A DNA stretch of 25,267 nt. It comes from CAILLO01 sp964579735. GTDB taxonomy: Bacteria; Bacillota; Clostridia; Saccharofermentanales; UBA5734. Location of the stretch: contig CAZOHH010000034.1 of NCBI GenBank assembly GCA_964579735.1, forward strand, positions 1 to 25,267, read 5' to 3'. Position numbers and translations under genes: made by a program. The notes under the pieces are model-generated. The model did no database searches. It was given only the letters and a program-made list of their open reading frames with translations, and was not told the origin of the DNA. Shown piece after piece: positions 8,035 to 16,072 of the stretch (positions are counted from its first letter, which is position 1; each line of letters starts with the position of its first letter).

Positions 8035-9351
8035 ATGCCTTACGAAGTCGACCGGTCCCTCCTGCAACGGATCACGGACCCGCTCATCCGGCAGGGGGTC
8101 GAGATGGCCATCTCGCGCACGCTGCTTCCCGCCCTCACGGAGCGGGCCTACCCCGGCCACTTCACCGTCACGGCCAACGGCAAGGGATACGGCGAGTGGA
8201 ATTCCTGGCCAGGTCTCGATTCCTGGGAGATGGCCGGCGCCTACCTGTACCTCGGGATGAACCGAGTCGTCGAGGACTACTACGACTATGTCGAGGCATC
8301 CCAGCGGGCGGACGGGAACGTGCCGTTCGCCATCTTCACCGCCGCGGAGATCCGGAAGCAGGTGGAGGACATCGGGTACTCCCACGCCCGATGGCCCGAG
8401 GACGCGTTCGTCTACGACGACCCGCAGGGGAATTCGCGCGAATGGGTCGGGCTCTACGAGCACTGGGTGAAGACCAACCCTCTGTCCACGCTGGCGCCCA
8501 TCTGCCATATCCTACTCGGCGCGGAGATCCACGCCGCGTCCTCCTCGCTTTCCTGGCTCGCCGCGCATGTCGGTTCGATGGAGCGTGCGGGCGCGTATCT
8601 GCTCACGCAGAAAAGCCCCGAGGGTTTCATCGGAGGCGCGGGATTCTATGTCGAGCTCCCCTCCCGCTGGGCCTGGGACGGCATCACCCAGTGCTACGCG
8701 GTCGAGGCCTTCCGCCGCCTGGCAGGGCTGTACGATGCCCTGGGGCGGCCCGCGGACCGGGACCGCTGGCTGGGACAGGCGCGGGAGCTGACCGAGCGTT
8801 TCCGGGCGGTCTTCTGGACCGGGCGCCACTTCGCCGAGTATCTCCACCCCACGCACGGCGCCGTCGACCTCCGCAAACTCACCGATGTCGACATGGCCGC
8901 GATCGCCTTCGACCTTGCGCTTCCCGACCAGTCCGCCCTCGTCTGGAAGCAGATCCAGGCCGAAGCGAGTTTCTGGCACGGCGACATGCCGACGCGGTTG
9001 ACGACCCTGCCCTTCGCATACGAGCCATGGGAGCTCATCGATGAATTCCCGCCAGGTCTGGAGGACTGGGAACCCACGCGCGACGCCAGCGGCATCGGTC
9101 GGATCTGGTTCGTCGATATGCTGGCGAGTTTGAAGCGTGGGGACGGCGCGCGCGTCGTCGATGCCGTGCGCAAGGTCTGCCGCCGCGGCGAACAGGACGG
9201 CTGGCTATGGTACGAACGATACAAATCGCTGCCGGACGGGACCGCGGAGTCCATCGGACCCGCCGGCTACTGCGAATACGCGGCCATCCTGGTCCGCATC
9301 GTCCTCGGGAACCTTGAGCTCTTCTCCGATGAACCAAAGGAGGCACCATGA
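8035..9351 (+). CDS. Unassigned six-hairpin, (alpha/alpha)-barrel-like protein, putative glycosidase
   Basis: 438 residues; ATG at 8035 behind GAAGGAGAG. I do not recognise a named family. The protein is rich in Trp and Tyr and has alternating helices with acidic aromatic loops, as in six-hairpin glycosidases. Examples are the N-terminal W-P-G-L-D-S-W-E block (58-65), the R-E-W-V-G-L-Y-E-H-W block near 134-143, the W-A-W-D-G-I-T-Q block (213-220) and the E-P-W-E-L-I-D-E-F block near 333-341. The recurring Asp/Glu next to Trp are candidate catalytic positions. No signal peptide is seen. It lies between GH51 and another large barrel protein, and its stop overlaps the next start (ATGA at 9348), so a joint role in glycan breakdown is likely. 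It could instead be an isomerase such as an N-acylglucosamine 2-epimerase relative, which shares this fold. Confidence 0.5.
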   Translation: MPYEVDRSLLQRITDPLIRQGVEMAISRTLLPALTERAYPGHFTVTANGKGYGEWNSWPGLDSWEMAGAYLYLGMNRVVEDYYDYVEASQRADGNVPFAIFTAAEIRKQVEDIGYSHARWPEDAFVYDDPQGNSREWVGLYEHWVKTNPLSTLAPICHILLGAEIHAASSSLSWLAAHVGSMERAGAYLLTQKSPEGFIGGAGFYVELPSRWAWDGITQCYAVEAFRRLAGLYDALGRPADRDRWLGQARELTERFRAVFWTGRHFAEYLHPTHGAVDLRKLTDVDMAAIAFDLALPDQSALVWKQIQAEASFWHGDMPTRLTTLPFAYEPWELIDEFPPGLEDWEPTRDASGIGRIWFVDMLASLKRGDGARVVDAVRKVCRRGEQDGWLWYERYKSLPDGTAESIGPAGYCEYAAILVRIVLGNLELFSDEPKEAP

Positions 9352-11600
9352 AGGACCGCTGGCTGGATATCCTGAAGGAACAGGGCGTGACTCTGCGAGT
9401 CGGGATCGACCGATTCGAGGGGTGCATGCCGATCGATGGAGTCGTACAGGACGTCCAGGTTCCGCAGGAGTCCTCGGCGACCTTCCGGCTAGGCGCGGCG
9501 CGGTGGTCTTTGACGCTCGAGGCGCTCACCGTGGCGGACCGCCCCGACGCCATCGACCTCACGGCCCGATTCCATCTGGACGAAGGGGATGCACCGCAGA
9601 CCCGGGTGTCCCTGGCCTTGGAATTCTCAGGCTGGTCCCGGGAAGCGTTCGTGCTGATGCCCGCCGCCGCCTATGACGGAAACCGCTTCGAGTCCCGGAA
9701 GATGGCCTACCCGCCGATGAACCGACAGCCGGAGGATATGGGTCCGGACGTCTCCACGCGGATCACCGACGTCCCGCGGCTCGAGATCGGCGCCGGACCA
9801 TCCCGCATCCAACAGCTCACCGGAGACCTGGCCACGCCGGCGGTCGGCATCCGCCGCGTCGATGGGAAAGGGTTCTGGCTGCTGACGGAGCAGGCGACGA
9901 CGCTGGGCGACTCGGGGCTGGAGCTCGAGGAGAGCGCCGACCGCAGCCGCGCGGTCCTGTCCGTCACGGCTCCGGGCATCCGTTATCCGACGCGCTACAT
10001 CCACTGCGACATGGGCCGGCCGAGCGAGGACCGCGGACGGGATGTCCACCCCGGCGAAACCGTGGTCGTCCACGTTCGCCTGCACTTCTTCGACTGTCCC
10101 GCCGTCCCGGCACTGGCTGCGCGCTTCGTGGAGATCCGCAAGGACCTGGCCCCACTGGCCCCGCTGCATCACGAGCTTCCCTTCTCCAGTGCCTGGGAGA
10201 TCCAAGAGGAGAAGTACAACCGGGAGAACTGGGTGGAGTCCAAGGGCTACTACGCCGTCGACAGCGCGGAGGGGTGGCAGGTCGGCTGGGTGGGCGGTCT
10301 CATGGTGACCTACCCTCTGCTGCTGGCCGGGTCGGCGCTTTCCCGCGTGAGAGCGCTCCGCAATTTCGATTTCGCCTTCCGCGAGGGACAGTCCGACTCT
10401 GGATTCTTCCTGGGCAGCGCTCGCCCCGACGGTCCCTACAGTGACTGCTTCTGGGACCCGGCCCGTCCATGGCACCTCATGCGGAAAAGCAGCGATGCGC
10501 TCTACTTCCTCTTCAAGCAATACGACCTCCTGGCGAAGCGGATGCCGGACTTCACGATTCCCAAGGCGTGGCGGGACGGCACGCGCCGCTGCGCAGACGC
10601 CTTCGTCCGCCTCTGGGAGCGATACGGGCAGTTCGGCCAGTTCGTCGACACGACCACGGGCGAACTCCTCGTCGGAGGATCGACCTCCGCGGGCATCGCC
10701 CCCGCGGCCTTGGCGCTGGCGGCGCGCTTCTTCGGCGAGCCCCGCTACCTGCAGGTCGCGGAGGAAGCCGCGGAGTCGTACTTCCATGACGCCACGGAAC
10801 AGGGATGCACGACGGGCGGACCGGGCGAGGCGCTGCAATGCCCCGACAGCGAATCGGCCTTCGGACTGCTCGAATCCTTCGTCGTCCTCTTCGAGGAGAC
10901 GGGCGCGCCGGTCTGGCTCGAAAGGGCCCGGGCGCAGGCGGACCTCTGCGCCACATGGTGCGTCTCCTACGACTTCGCTTTTCCACCGGCCTCCACCTTC
11001 GGACGGCTGGACATGCGCACCACCGGCACGGTCTACGCGAACGTCCAGAACAAGCACAGCGCCCCCGGCATCTGCACGCTATCAGGAGATACCCTGTTCA
11101 AACTGTACCGAGCGACTGGCGAGGAGCGTTACCTGGACCTGATCCGGGATATCGCCCATGCCATGCCGCAGTACATTTCGCGCGGGGACCGGCCGATCCG
11201 CGCGACCAACGGGCAGGACATGCCCGTCGGGTGGGTCAACGAGCGCGTCGAGATGAGCGATTGGCTGGAGCCGGTCGGCGAGATCTTCTACGGCTCCTGC
11301 TGGTGCGAGGTCTCGAACATGCTGACCTACGCCGCGGTGCCGGGGCTCTACGTCCGGATCGACACGGGGTTCTTCCTGGCCATCGACCACATCGACGTCG
11401 AGGTCGTGGAGGACGTACCGAAGCGGCTGTGCCTCCGTCTTCTCAACCCGACGGCCTTCCCGGCGAAGGTGCGGGTCTTCGCGGAGCGGGCGTCCGAAAC
11501 GGGCCGGATCCTGGGACAGGTCGACGTCCTGCGCTGGCCGGTCGTGGACGTCCCCGCGCTTGGAACCGTGGAGCTGGAGTACGACCGATGGATCCCATGA
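9348..11600 (+). CDS. Large unassigned protein with probable (alpha/alpha) barrel and beta-sandwich ends
   Basis: 750 residues; AAAGGAGG at 9336-9343 precedes the ATG, which overlaps the previous stop. Residues 1-260 are beta-rich. Residues about 290-640 show helix pairs of the toroid type (A-L-Y-F-L-F-K-Q-Y; the E-E-A-A-E-S-Y-F stretch; L-F-K-L-Y-R-A-T-G-E-E-R-Y-L). The last 90 residues are beta again. Acidic candidates include Glu494, Asp500 and Glu502. A Cys576 lies about 75 residues before C-W-C-E (Cys651, Cys653), which echoes the Cys arrangement of GH127 barrels, and the stretch after it (G-L-Y-V-R-I) is also GH127-like. The zinc-binding Glu of GH127 is not obvious, so this is only a possible distant relation. 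Probable role: intracellular hydrolase or lyase on the oligosaccharide handled by its neighbours. Confidence 0.5.
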   Translation: MKDRWLDILKEQGVTLRVGIDRFEGCMPIDGVVQDVQVPQESSATFRLGAARWSLTLEALTVADRPDAIDLTARFHLDEGDAPQTRVSLALEFSGWSREAFVLMPAAAYDGNRFESRKMAYPPMNRQPEDMGPDVSTRITDVPRLEIGAGPSRIQQLTGDLATPAVGIRRVDGKGFWLLTEQATTLGDSGLELEESADRSRAVLSVTAPGIRYPTRYIHCDMGRPSEDRGRDVHPGETVVVHVRLHFFDCPAVPALAARFVEIRKDLAPLAPLHHELPFSSAWEIQEEKYNRENWVESKGYYAVDSAEGWQVGWVGGLMVTYPLLLAGSALSRVRALRNFDFAFREGQSDSGFFLGSARPDGPYSDCFWDPARPWHLMRKSSDALYFLFKQYDLLAKRMPDFTIPKAWRDGTRRCADAFVRLWERYGQFGQFVDTTTGELLVGGSTSAGIAPAALALAARFFGEPRYLQVAEEAAESYFHDATEQGCTTGGPGEALQCPDSESAFGLLESFVVLFEETGAPVWLERARAQADLCATWCVSYDFAFPPASTFGRLDMRTTGTVYANVQNKHSAPGICTLSGDTLFKLYRATGEERYLDLIRDIAHAMPQYISRGDRPIRATNGQDMPVGWVNERVEMSDWLEPVGEIFYGSCWCEVSNMLTYAAVPGLYVRIDTGFFLAIDHIDVEVVEDVPKRLCLRLLNPTAFPAKVRVFAERASETGRILGQVDVLRWPVVDVPALGTVELEYDRWIP

Positions 11601-12739
11601 CCCCCAAGCAGCGCATGCTCAACGCCTATCGCGGCCTCTTCTCCGACCGCACCCCGGTCGCGCCCGAATTCTGGTACTACTACCCGGCGAAGATTCTCGG
11701 GGTCGGCATGATGGAATTCGAGCGGGAGCTGCCCTTCTGGCAGTCCCTGCAGACCGTCTTTCGGAAATACGGCACGGAGGGGTGGGGCGCGGCCTTCCCG
11801 GATGTCGGCAACGCGGACCTTTCGAAGCGGATCAGGTTGGATAGGATTTCCGAAGGGCGCTACCGCGAATCCACCGAGACCGACTTCCGCGGGCGGCACT
11901 TCACCACGACCAAGATCTTCGATTCCCACGAACCCTCGTGGGTGGAGAGGCGACTCGTCGCCGAGGGCGAGTCCCCTGCGGACGCTCTCGACATGCTGCT
12001 TTCGCCCGGGAACCTCCTCGACGTCGGCCCGATGAACCACGCCCACCGGAGCGTCGGGGAGGACTATCTCCTCGAGGCGTGGCTGGGCACGCCTTTCTTT
12101 GACTTCATGGCGGAGCTGATGGGGTTCGAGGAGACCGTCCTCTACTTCGTCGAGGAAGACACCGCCGTTCTCGAGGAATATCGTCGGCGCTACGTGGACT
12201 ACCAGAAGGGGATCGTCCGCAGGATCTGCCGCGATACTCCCTATGAAAGCTTCGTCATCGGCTGCTCCTATTCCTGCAATTCGCTGATCGGCCCCTCGAT
12301 GTGGCGCACATGGGACAAGCCCTACCTCCAGGAGATGGCCGACGAAATCCACCGCCACGGGAAGCTGCTGCATATCCACTTCCATGGTCGGGCGATGGAG
12401 ACCGTCTCCGATTTCGCCGAGATCGGCATCGACTGCGTCTGTCCGTTCGAACGGAGCCCCGGGGGCGACGTGGATGGCGTGGAGGGACTGCGGCAGGTGC
12501 GTGCTCTTCTCAAGGACCGCACGACGATGAACGGGAACGTGCACACCGTCGAGACCCTGATCCGGGGCACGCCCGAGCAGGTCCGGCGGGAGGTCCGCGA
12601 AATCCGGGAAGCCTTCGAGGGCTCGGCGAGACTGATCATCGGCACCGGTGACCAGGTCGGCGAAGAGACGCCCGAGGAGAACATCCTGGCCATGATCGAG
12701 GAAGCCCAACATCCAAATGGAATACCGTATCGTCCATAG
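11588..12739 (+). CDS. URO-D/MtaA-like protein 1
   Basis: 383 residues. The ATG at 11588 has GGAG at 11576-11579 and overlaps the previous gene by 13 nt; a second ATG at 11597 would give the 4-nt overlap common in this operon. The fold is recognised from the M-T-P-K-Q-R-M start, the helix ending in H-G-K-L-L-H-I-H, the I-G-I-D-x-V-C-P-F-E strand, and the C-terminal G-T-G-D-Q-V then E-N-I-L-A-M-I. Where MtaA/CmuA methyltransferases have zinc-binding H-x-C-G, this protein has His264-Phe-His266-Gly, with Cys283 and Cys285 20 residues on. It shares the G-x-x-D-Q-V ending with URO-D protein 3, so the two form one subtype. A role in haem synthesis is not supported; methyl transfer from a methylated compound is a family-based guess. 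Confidence 0.8.
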   Translation: MDPMTPKQRMLNAYRGLFSDRTPVAPEFWYYYPAKILGVGMMEFERELPFWQSLQTVFRKYGTEGWGAAFPDVGNADLSKRIRLDRISEGRYRESTETDFRGRHFTTTKIFDSHEPSWVERRLVAEGESPADALDMLLSPGNLLDVGPMNHAHRSVGEDYLLEAWLGTPFFDFMAELMGFEETVLYFVEEDTAVLEEYRRRYVDYQKGIVRRICRDTPYESFVIGCSYSCNSLIGPSMWRTWDKPYLQEMADEIHRHGKLLHIHFHGRAMETVSDFAEIGIDCVCPFERSPGGDVDGVEGLRQVRALLKDRTTMNGNVHTVETLIRGTPEQVRREVREIREAFEGSARLIIGTGDQVGEETPEENILAMIEEAQHPNGIPYRP

Positions 12740-12829
12740 AGAATACAACCCCATTGGGTCAAGTGGTGTACGATTCTAGCAGGACGATCGGTCGTCCAGG
12801 GCAACACGGAAACAGCGGGAGGAGCAAGT
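12740..12829 (+). promoter_or_regulatory. Longest spacer in the cluster, with inverted repeat; possible internal promoter or operator
   Basis: This 90-bp spacer is locally AT-richer than the flanking genes. It holds a perfect 6-bp inverted repeat, GGACGA at 12782-12787 and TCGTCC at 12792-12797, with a TCGG loop. The T-A-C-G-A-T at 12769-12774 could be a weak -10 element, but I see no good -35 at the right distance. GGGAGGAG at 12817-12824 is a strong ribosome-binding site for the next gene. No T-run follows the hairpin, so it is not an intrinsic terminator. An operator, a 5'-UTR hairpin or an RNA-processing site are possible; the sequence does not distinguish them. Confidence 0.35.
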
Positions 12830-13840
12830 ATGGATTCGAGAGAGAGAGTCGCCCGGACCCTGCGGCATGAGGCGGTGGACCGCGTCCCGAGACAGCTCTG
12901 GTATCTTCCGGGCGTATACATGTTCCGGCTGAAGGAGCTGCTCGACATGCTGGACCGCCACCCCGCCGATTTCGGGCAGGCGGACCTCGCCTTCGGAACC
13001 GGCCGGCGGTGCCGCGGCGATGAGAACGTGCCCGGCTTCTACACGGACGCCTGGGGTTGCGTCTGGAAAGTTGCCGAGCCCGGTGTCGTCGGAGAGGTCA
13101 AGGCACACCCGATCGACGAACTGACCGACGTCGACCGATACGAAATCCCCTGGGAACTGCTGGACGAAGCGGACTTCTCCCGCGTGAACCGCAGCTGCGC
13201 CGAGACCTCGAAGTTCGTCCTCGTCGGCACGGAAGTCCGGCCTTTCGAGCGGATGCAGTTCCTGCGCGGAACCGAACGGCTCTTCATGGACCTGGCCTAT
13301 GGCGAGAAGGAGATCCTCACGCTGCGGGACCGGCTCCACGAGTTCTATATCCGTCAGATCGAGATGCTTGCGGCCACGGACGTCGACGGGGTCTCGTTCA
13401 TGGACGACTGGGGGACCCAGCAGACCCTGCTGATCTCGCCCGAGATCTGGCGGGCCGTCTACAAACCGCTCTACAAGGACTACTGCGACATCCTCCATGC
13501 CCGCGGCAAGTCCGTCTTCTTCCATTCGGACGGCCATATCGAGGCCATCTTCCCCGACCTCATCGAGATCGGCGTGGACGCCGTCAACTCCCAGCTCTTC
13601 TGCATGGACATCGAGAAGCTCGGGGAGCGATATGCCGGGAAAGTCACCTTCTGGGGCGAAATCGACCGGCAGCACGTCCTGCCCTTCGGCACGCCCGACG
13701 ATGTGCGGGCCGCCGTGCGACGGGTGGCGCGCGCCACGATCAAGGGCGAGCGCACCGGCGTCATCGCGCAGTGCGAGTGGGGCAACCGGGACCCGGCGGA
13801 GAACATCGAGGCCGTCTTCGAGGAGTGGGACAGGATATGA
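12830..13840 (+). CDS. URO-D/MtaA-like protein 2
   Basis: 336 residues; ATG at 12830 behind GGGAGGAG. Family features are the start (S-R-E-R-V-A-R-T-L then V-D-R-V-P), the M-D-D-W-G-T-Q-Q strand (191-198), P-E-I-W-R, and the late F-G-T-P-D-D-V and E-N-I-E-A-V-F blocks. The putative metal site is His232-Ser-Asp234-Gly instead of H-x-C-G. Cys315 in A-Q-C-E-W-G lies about 80 residues on, near where the second zinc Cys of MtaA falls. It is closest in layout to URO-D protein 5 (shared D-D-x-G-T-Q-Q). It is the first gene after the largest spacer, so it may head its own transcript. The H-S-D-G form is common in this wide family as I recall it, so it may define a subfamily rather than decay. Substrate unknown. 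Confidence 0.84.
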   Translation: MDSRERVARTLRHEAVDRVPRQLWYLPGVYMFRLKELLDMLDRHPADFGQADLAFGTGRRCRGDENVPGFYTDAWGCVWKVAEPGVVGEVKAHPIDELTDVDRYEIPWELLDEADFSRVNRSCAETSKFVLVGTEVRPFERMQFLRGTERLFMDLAYGEKEILTLRDRLHEFYIRQIEMLAATDVDGVSFMDDWGTQQTLLISPEIWRAVYKPLYKDYCDILHARGKSVFFHSDGHIEAIFPDLIEIGVDAVNSQLFCMDIEKLGERYAGKVTFWGEIDRQHVLPFGTPDDVRAAVRRVARATIKGERTGVIAQCEWGNRDPAENIEAVFEEWDRI

Positions 13841-14952
13841 ACGACTGGAACGCGAGGGAGCGCATCCTAGCTGCGCTTCAGGGAAAAACGACCGACTTCG
13901 TGCCCTGGTTCGGGGACCTGGACTACTGGATCTCCTCCATGAGGAAGCGTGGCACGCTGCCCGACGAGTACGCGGGCGACGGCCATTTCAAGTTGCACCG
14001 CGACCTCGGCGTCGGGTTCTACCTGCAAGGGTACTTTCCCTACGATACCGCCTATGAAGGCGTGGAGATCGAGGAGAAGCAGGAGGGGGACGTCTTCCGC
14101 AGGACCCTCCGCACACCCGCGGGCGTCCTGACCTCCGAGATGAGATACCTGCCCGATACGTTCTCCTGGGCGCATGTCCACCACCTCCTCAAGGGCATCG
14201 ACGATTTGCCGGCCTACCTCTATCTGACCGAACACACCACCTACGCGCCGAACTATGCGGAGGCGGAGAGGCGGAAGGGGCTGGTCGGCGACAACGGCGT
14301 GACCCTGTGCTATTTGCCCCGCAGTCCGTTCATGGAACTCGTGACCGATGTCGCGGGGCTCGAGAACCTGGTCTTCCTCATGGCGGACTGGCCGGACGAG
14401 ACGATGCATCTGCTCGAGGCCATGGAGCTCCAGGCCGACCGCGCCGCGGAGATCGCGCTGGCCTCCCCGGCAGAGTGCCTCATGATTCCGGAGAACCTGT
14501 CCTCGGAGATGGTCGGCGCGGACTACTATCTCCGCTTCCTTCGCCCCTATGAGAAGAAGTGGACCGACCGGATCCGCGCGGCAGGGAAGTACTCCTTCAT
14601 CCACATGGACGGCACGCTCCAGGGACTGATCCGTTTGGTCGCCGAATCCGGCTTCGACGTCCTGGAGGCGCTAACGCCGCTGCCGTCCGGAGACATGTCC
14701 TGGGCCGAGATCGCCGCTGCCGTTCCAGCGGGCCCGATCCTTTGGGGCGGACTGCCCGGCGTCCTGTTCACCCCCCATGTCACGGACGACGAATTCGAGG
14801 CGCATGTCGAGGGAATCCTGGAAATCATGCGCACGTCGCGGCGCTTCGTCCTGGGCGTCGCGGACCAGGTGCCCCCCGATGCGATCTGGTCGCGGGTGGC
14901 GAAGATCCACGAGAGGGTCGAGGAATTCGGCCGCATGGAAAGGAACGCGTGA
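13837..14952 (+). CDS. URO-D/MtaA-like protein 3
   Basis: 371 residues; the ATG at 13837 overlaps the previous stop (ATGA). The N-terminal A-R-E-R-I-L-A-A-L-Q-G-K block is typical of the superfamily. The middle carries E-N-L-S-S-E-M-V-G then R-P-Y-E-K-K-W, and the candidate site is His256-Met-Asp258-Gly, again Asp where MtaA has the zinc Cys. The C-terminal G-V-A-D-Q-V-P-P resembles the G-T-G-D-Q-V of URO-D protein 1, which suggests a shared subtype. A longer region at 60-150 without clear counterpart in proteins 2 and 5 may shape the substrate pocket. Transcribed with proteins 2 and 4. It might be a methyl-group transferase or a decarboxylase on a non-porphyrin substrate; the sequence gives no substrate. 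Confidence 0.8.
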   Translation: MNDWNARERILAALQGKTTDFVPWFGDLDYWISSMRKRGTLPDEYAGDGHFKLHRDLGVGFYLQGYFPYDTAYEGVEIEEKQEGDVFRRTLRTPAGVLTSEMRYLPDTFSWAHVHHLLKGIDDLPAYLYLTEHTTYAPNYAEAERRKGLVGDNGVTLCYLPRSPFMELVTDVAGLENLVFLMADWPDETMHLLEAMELQADRAAEIALASPAECLMIPENLSSEMVGADYYLRFLRPYEKKWTDRIRAAGKYSFIHMDGTLQGLIRLVAESGFDVLEALTPLPSGDMSWAEIAAAVPAGPILWGGLPGVLFTPHVTDDEFEAHVEGILEIMRTSRRFVLGVADQVPPDAIWSRVAKIHERVEEFGRMERNA

Positions 14953-14957
14953 CTCCC

Positions 14958-16037
14958 ATGACAGAGAGCCAGCTCGCCCTGCTCCACCACACCTTGCGAC
15001 ACGAGTCCACGGGGCGCTTCCTCGCCTACGCGCAATTCTCCCCCGCACTGGATGCCGCACTGCGCGGCCGCCTCGGTCTCGGGTCGGAGGTCGACCTGAC
15101 CCGGCATTTCGGGATGTATCGACCGGAACACGTTTCGCTTCAGGTGACGGCCGCTTATCAGGCACCCGACTTCAGTCGGTATTTCCCCAAGGAGAAGATT
15201 CCGGCCGGCGCCTTCGTCAACGGCATCGGCGTCCTGGAGATCCCTGGGAGCAGCTACCACTTCACCGCCTACGTGAGTCCCCTCCGCAACGCGGAGACCT
15301 GGGGCGAGATCGAGGACTATCCCTACCCGAGCCTCGACGGGATCTCCTTCGACGGCATGGCGGCGCAGGTGGCGGCGGTCCATGCGGAGGGCAGGGCCGC
15401 GACGCTCTGGATCGGCCACATGTACGAGACCGCCTGGCAGATCCGCGGTTACGAACGGTTCCTGGAGGACATGCTGCTGGAGCCGGAGCGATGCGAATAC
15501 ATCCTGGACCGACTGATGGAACGGAACGTGGTCCTGGCGAAGGCCGCCGCGGCGGCCGGCTGCGACTACATCATGGTCGGGGACGATGTGGCGAACCAGC
15601 GCTCCCTGATGTTCTCCATCGACCTCTGGCGGCACTTCATGAAGTCGCGGTGGGAGAAGGTCTTCCAGGCGGCCCGGTCCGTCCGTCCGGAGATCGGCAT
15701 CTGGTACCACAGCGATGGCGCCATCCTCGACATCGTCCCCGAACTTCTGGACATCGGCGTGACGATCCTGAACCCCGTGCAGCCCGAATGCGTCGATCCG
15801 GTGGAGATCAAGCGGCTGCTGGGCCGTCGCGCCGCCATCGACGGGGCTATCGGAACGCAGACGACCATGCCGTTCGGCACGCCGGCCGACGTGAAGGCCA
15901 TGGTCCGGGAACGCGTCGATACCCTGGGTCGCGACGGCGCACTGATTCTTTCTCCCACCCACATGCTGGAACCCGAGGTGCCCGTGGAGAATGTTCTGGC
16001 GTTCTTCGAAGCCGTGGATGAAATCAACGCCGGTTGA
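14958..16037 (+). CDS. URO-D/MtaA-like protein 4
   Basis: 359 residues from the ATG at 14958. An in-frame GTG at 14949 would give a GTGA overlap with the previous stop and sits 4 nt after AGGA, so it is a real alternative start. The N-terminus lacks the usual R-E-R-x-x-x-x-L and D-R-x-P blocks, so it is the most divergent member at that end. The core is typical: G-D-D-V-A-N-Q-R (208-215), L-W-R-H-F-M-K, His251-Ser-Asp253-Gly at the metal-site position, then L-N-P-V-Q-P-E-C (Cys278), F-G-T-P-A-D-V and E-N-V-L-A-F-F. It groups with proteins 2 and 5. Product: cytoplasmic URO-D-fold enzyme with unknown substrate, plausibly related to methyl transfer. Confidence 0.8.
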   Translation: MTESQLALLHHTLRHESTGRFLAYAQFSPALDAALRGRLGLGSEVDLTRHFGMYRPEHVSLQVTAAYQAPDFSRYFPKEKIPAGAFVNGIGVLEIPGSSYHFTAYVSPLRNAETWGEIEDYPYPSLDGISFDGMAAQVAAVHAEGRAATLWIGHMYETAWQIRGYERFLEDMLLEPERCEYILDRLMERNVVLAKAAAAAGCDYIMVGDDVANQRSLMFSIDLWRHFMKSRWEKVFQAARSVRPEIGIWYHSDGAILDIVPELLDIGVTILNPVQPECVDPVEIKRLLGRRAAIDGAIGTQTTMPFGTPADVKAMVRERVDTLGRDGALILSPTHMLEPEVPVENVLAFFEAVDEINAG

Positions 16038-16072
16038 CGAACCGTCGACCTAGACGAAGGGGAGAAGAGCCG

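Noticed and set aside
6382..8508. Long open frame on the minus strand (708 codons)
   Set aside because: It lies wholly opposite the GH51 gene and the next gene, whose catalytic motifs are clear. Its translation has repetitive Arg/Val/Glu/His composition and no domain; long antisense frames are expected in high-GC coding DNA.
12782..12797. Intrinsic terminator at the inverted repeat
   Set aside because: The stem is only 6 bp and is followed by A/G-rich sequence with no T-run, just ahead of a strong ribosome-binding site.
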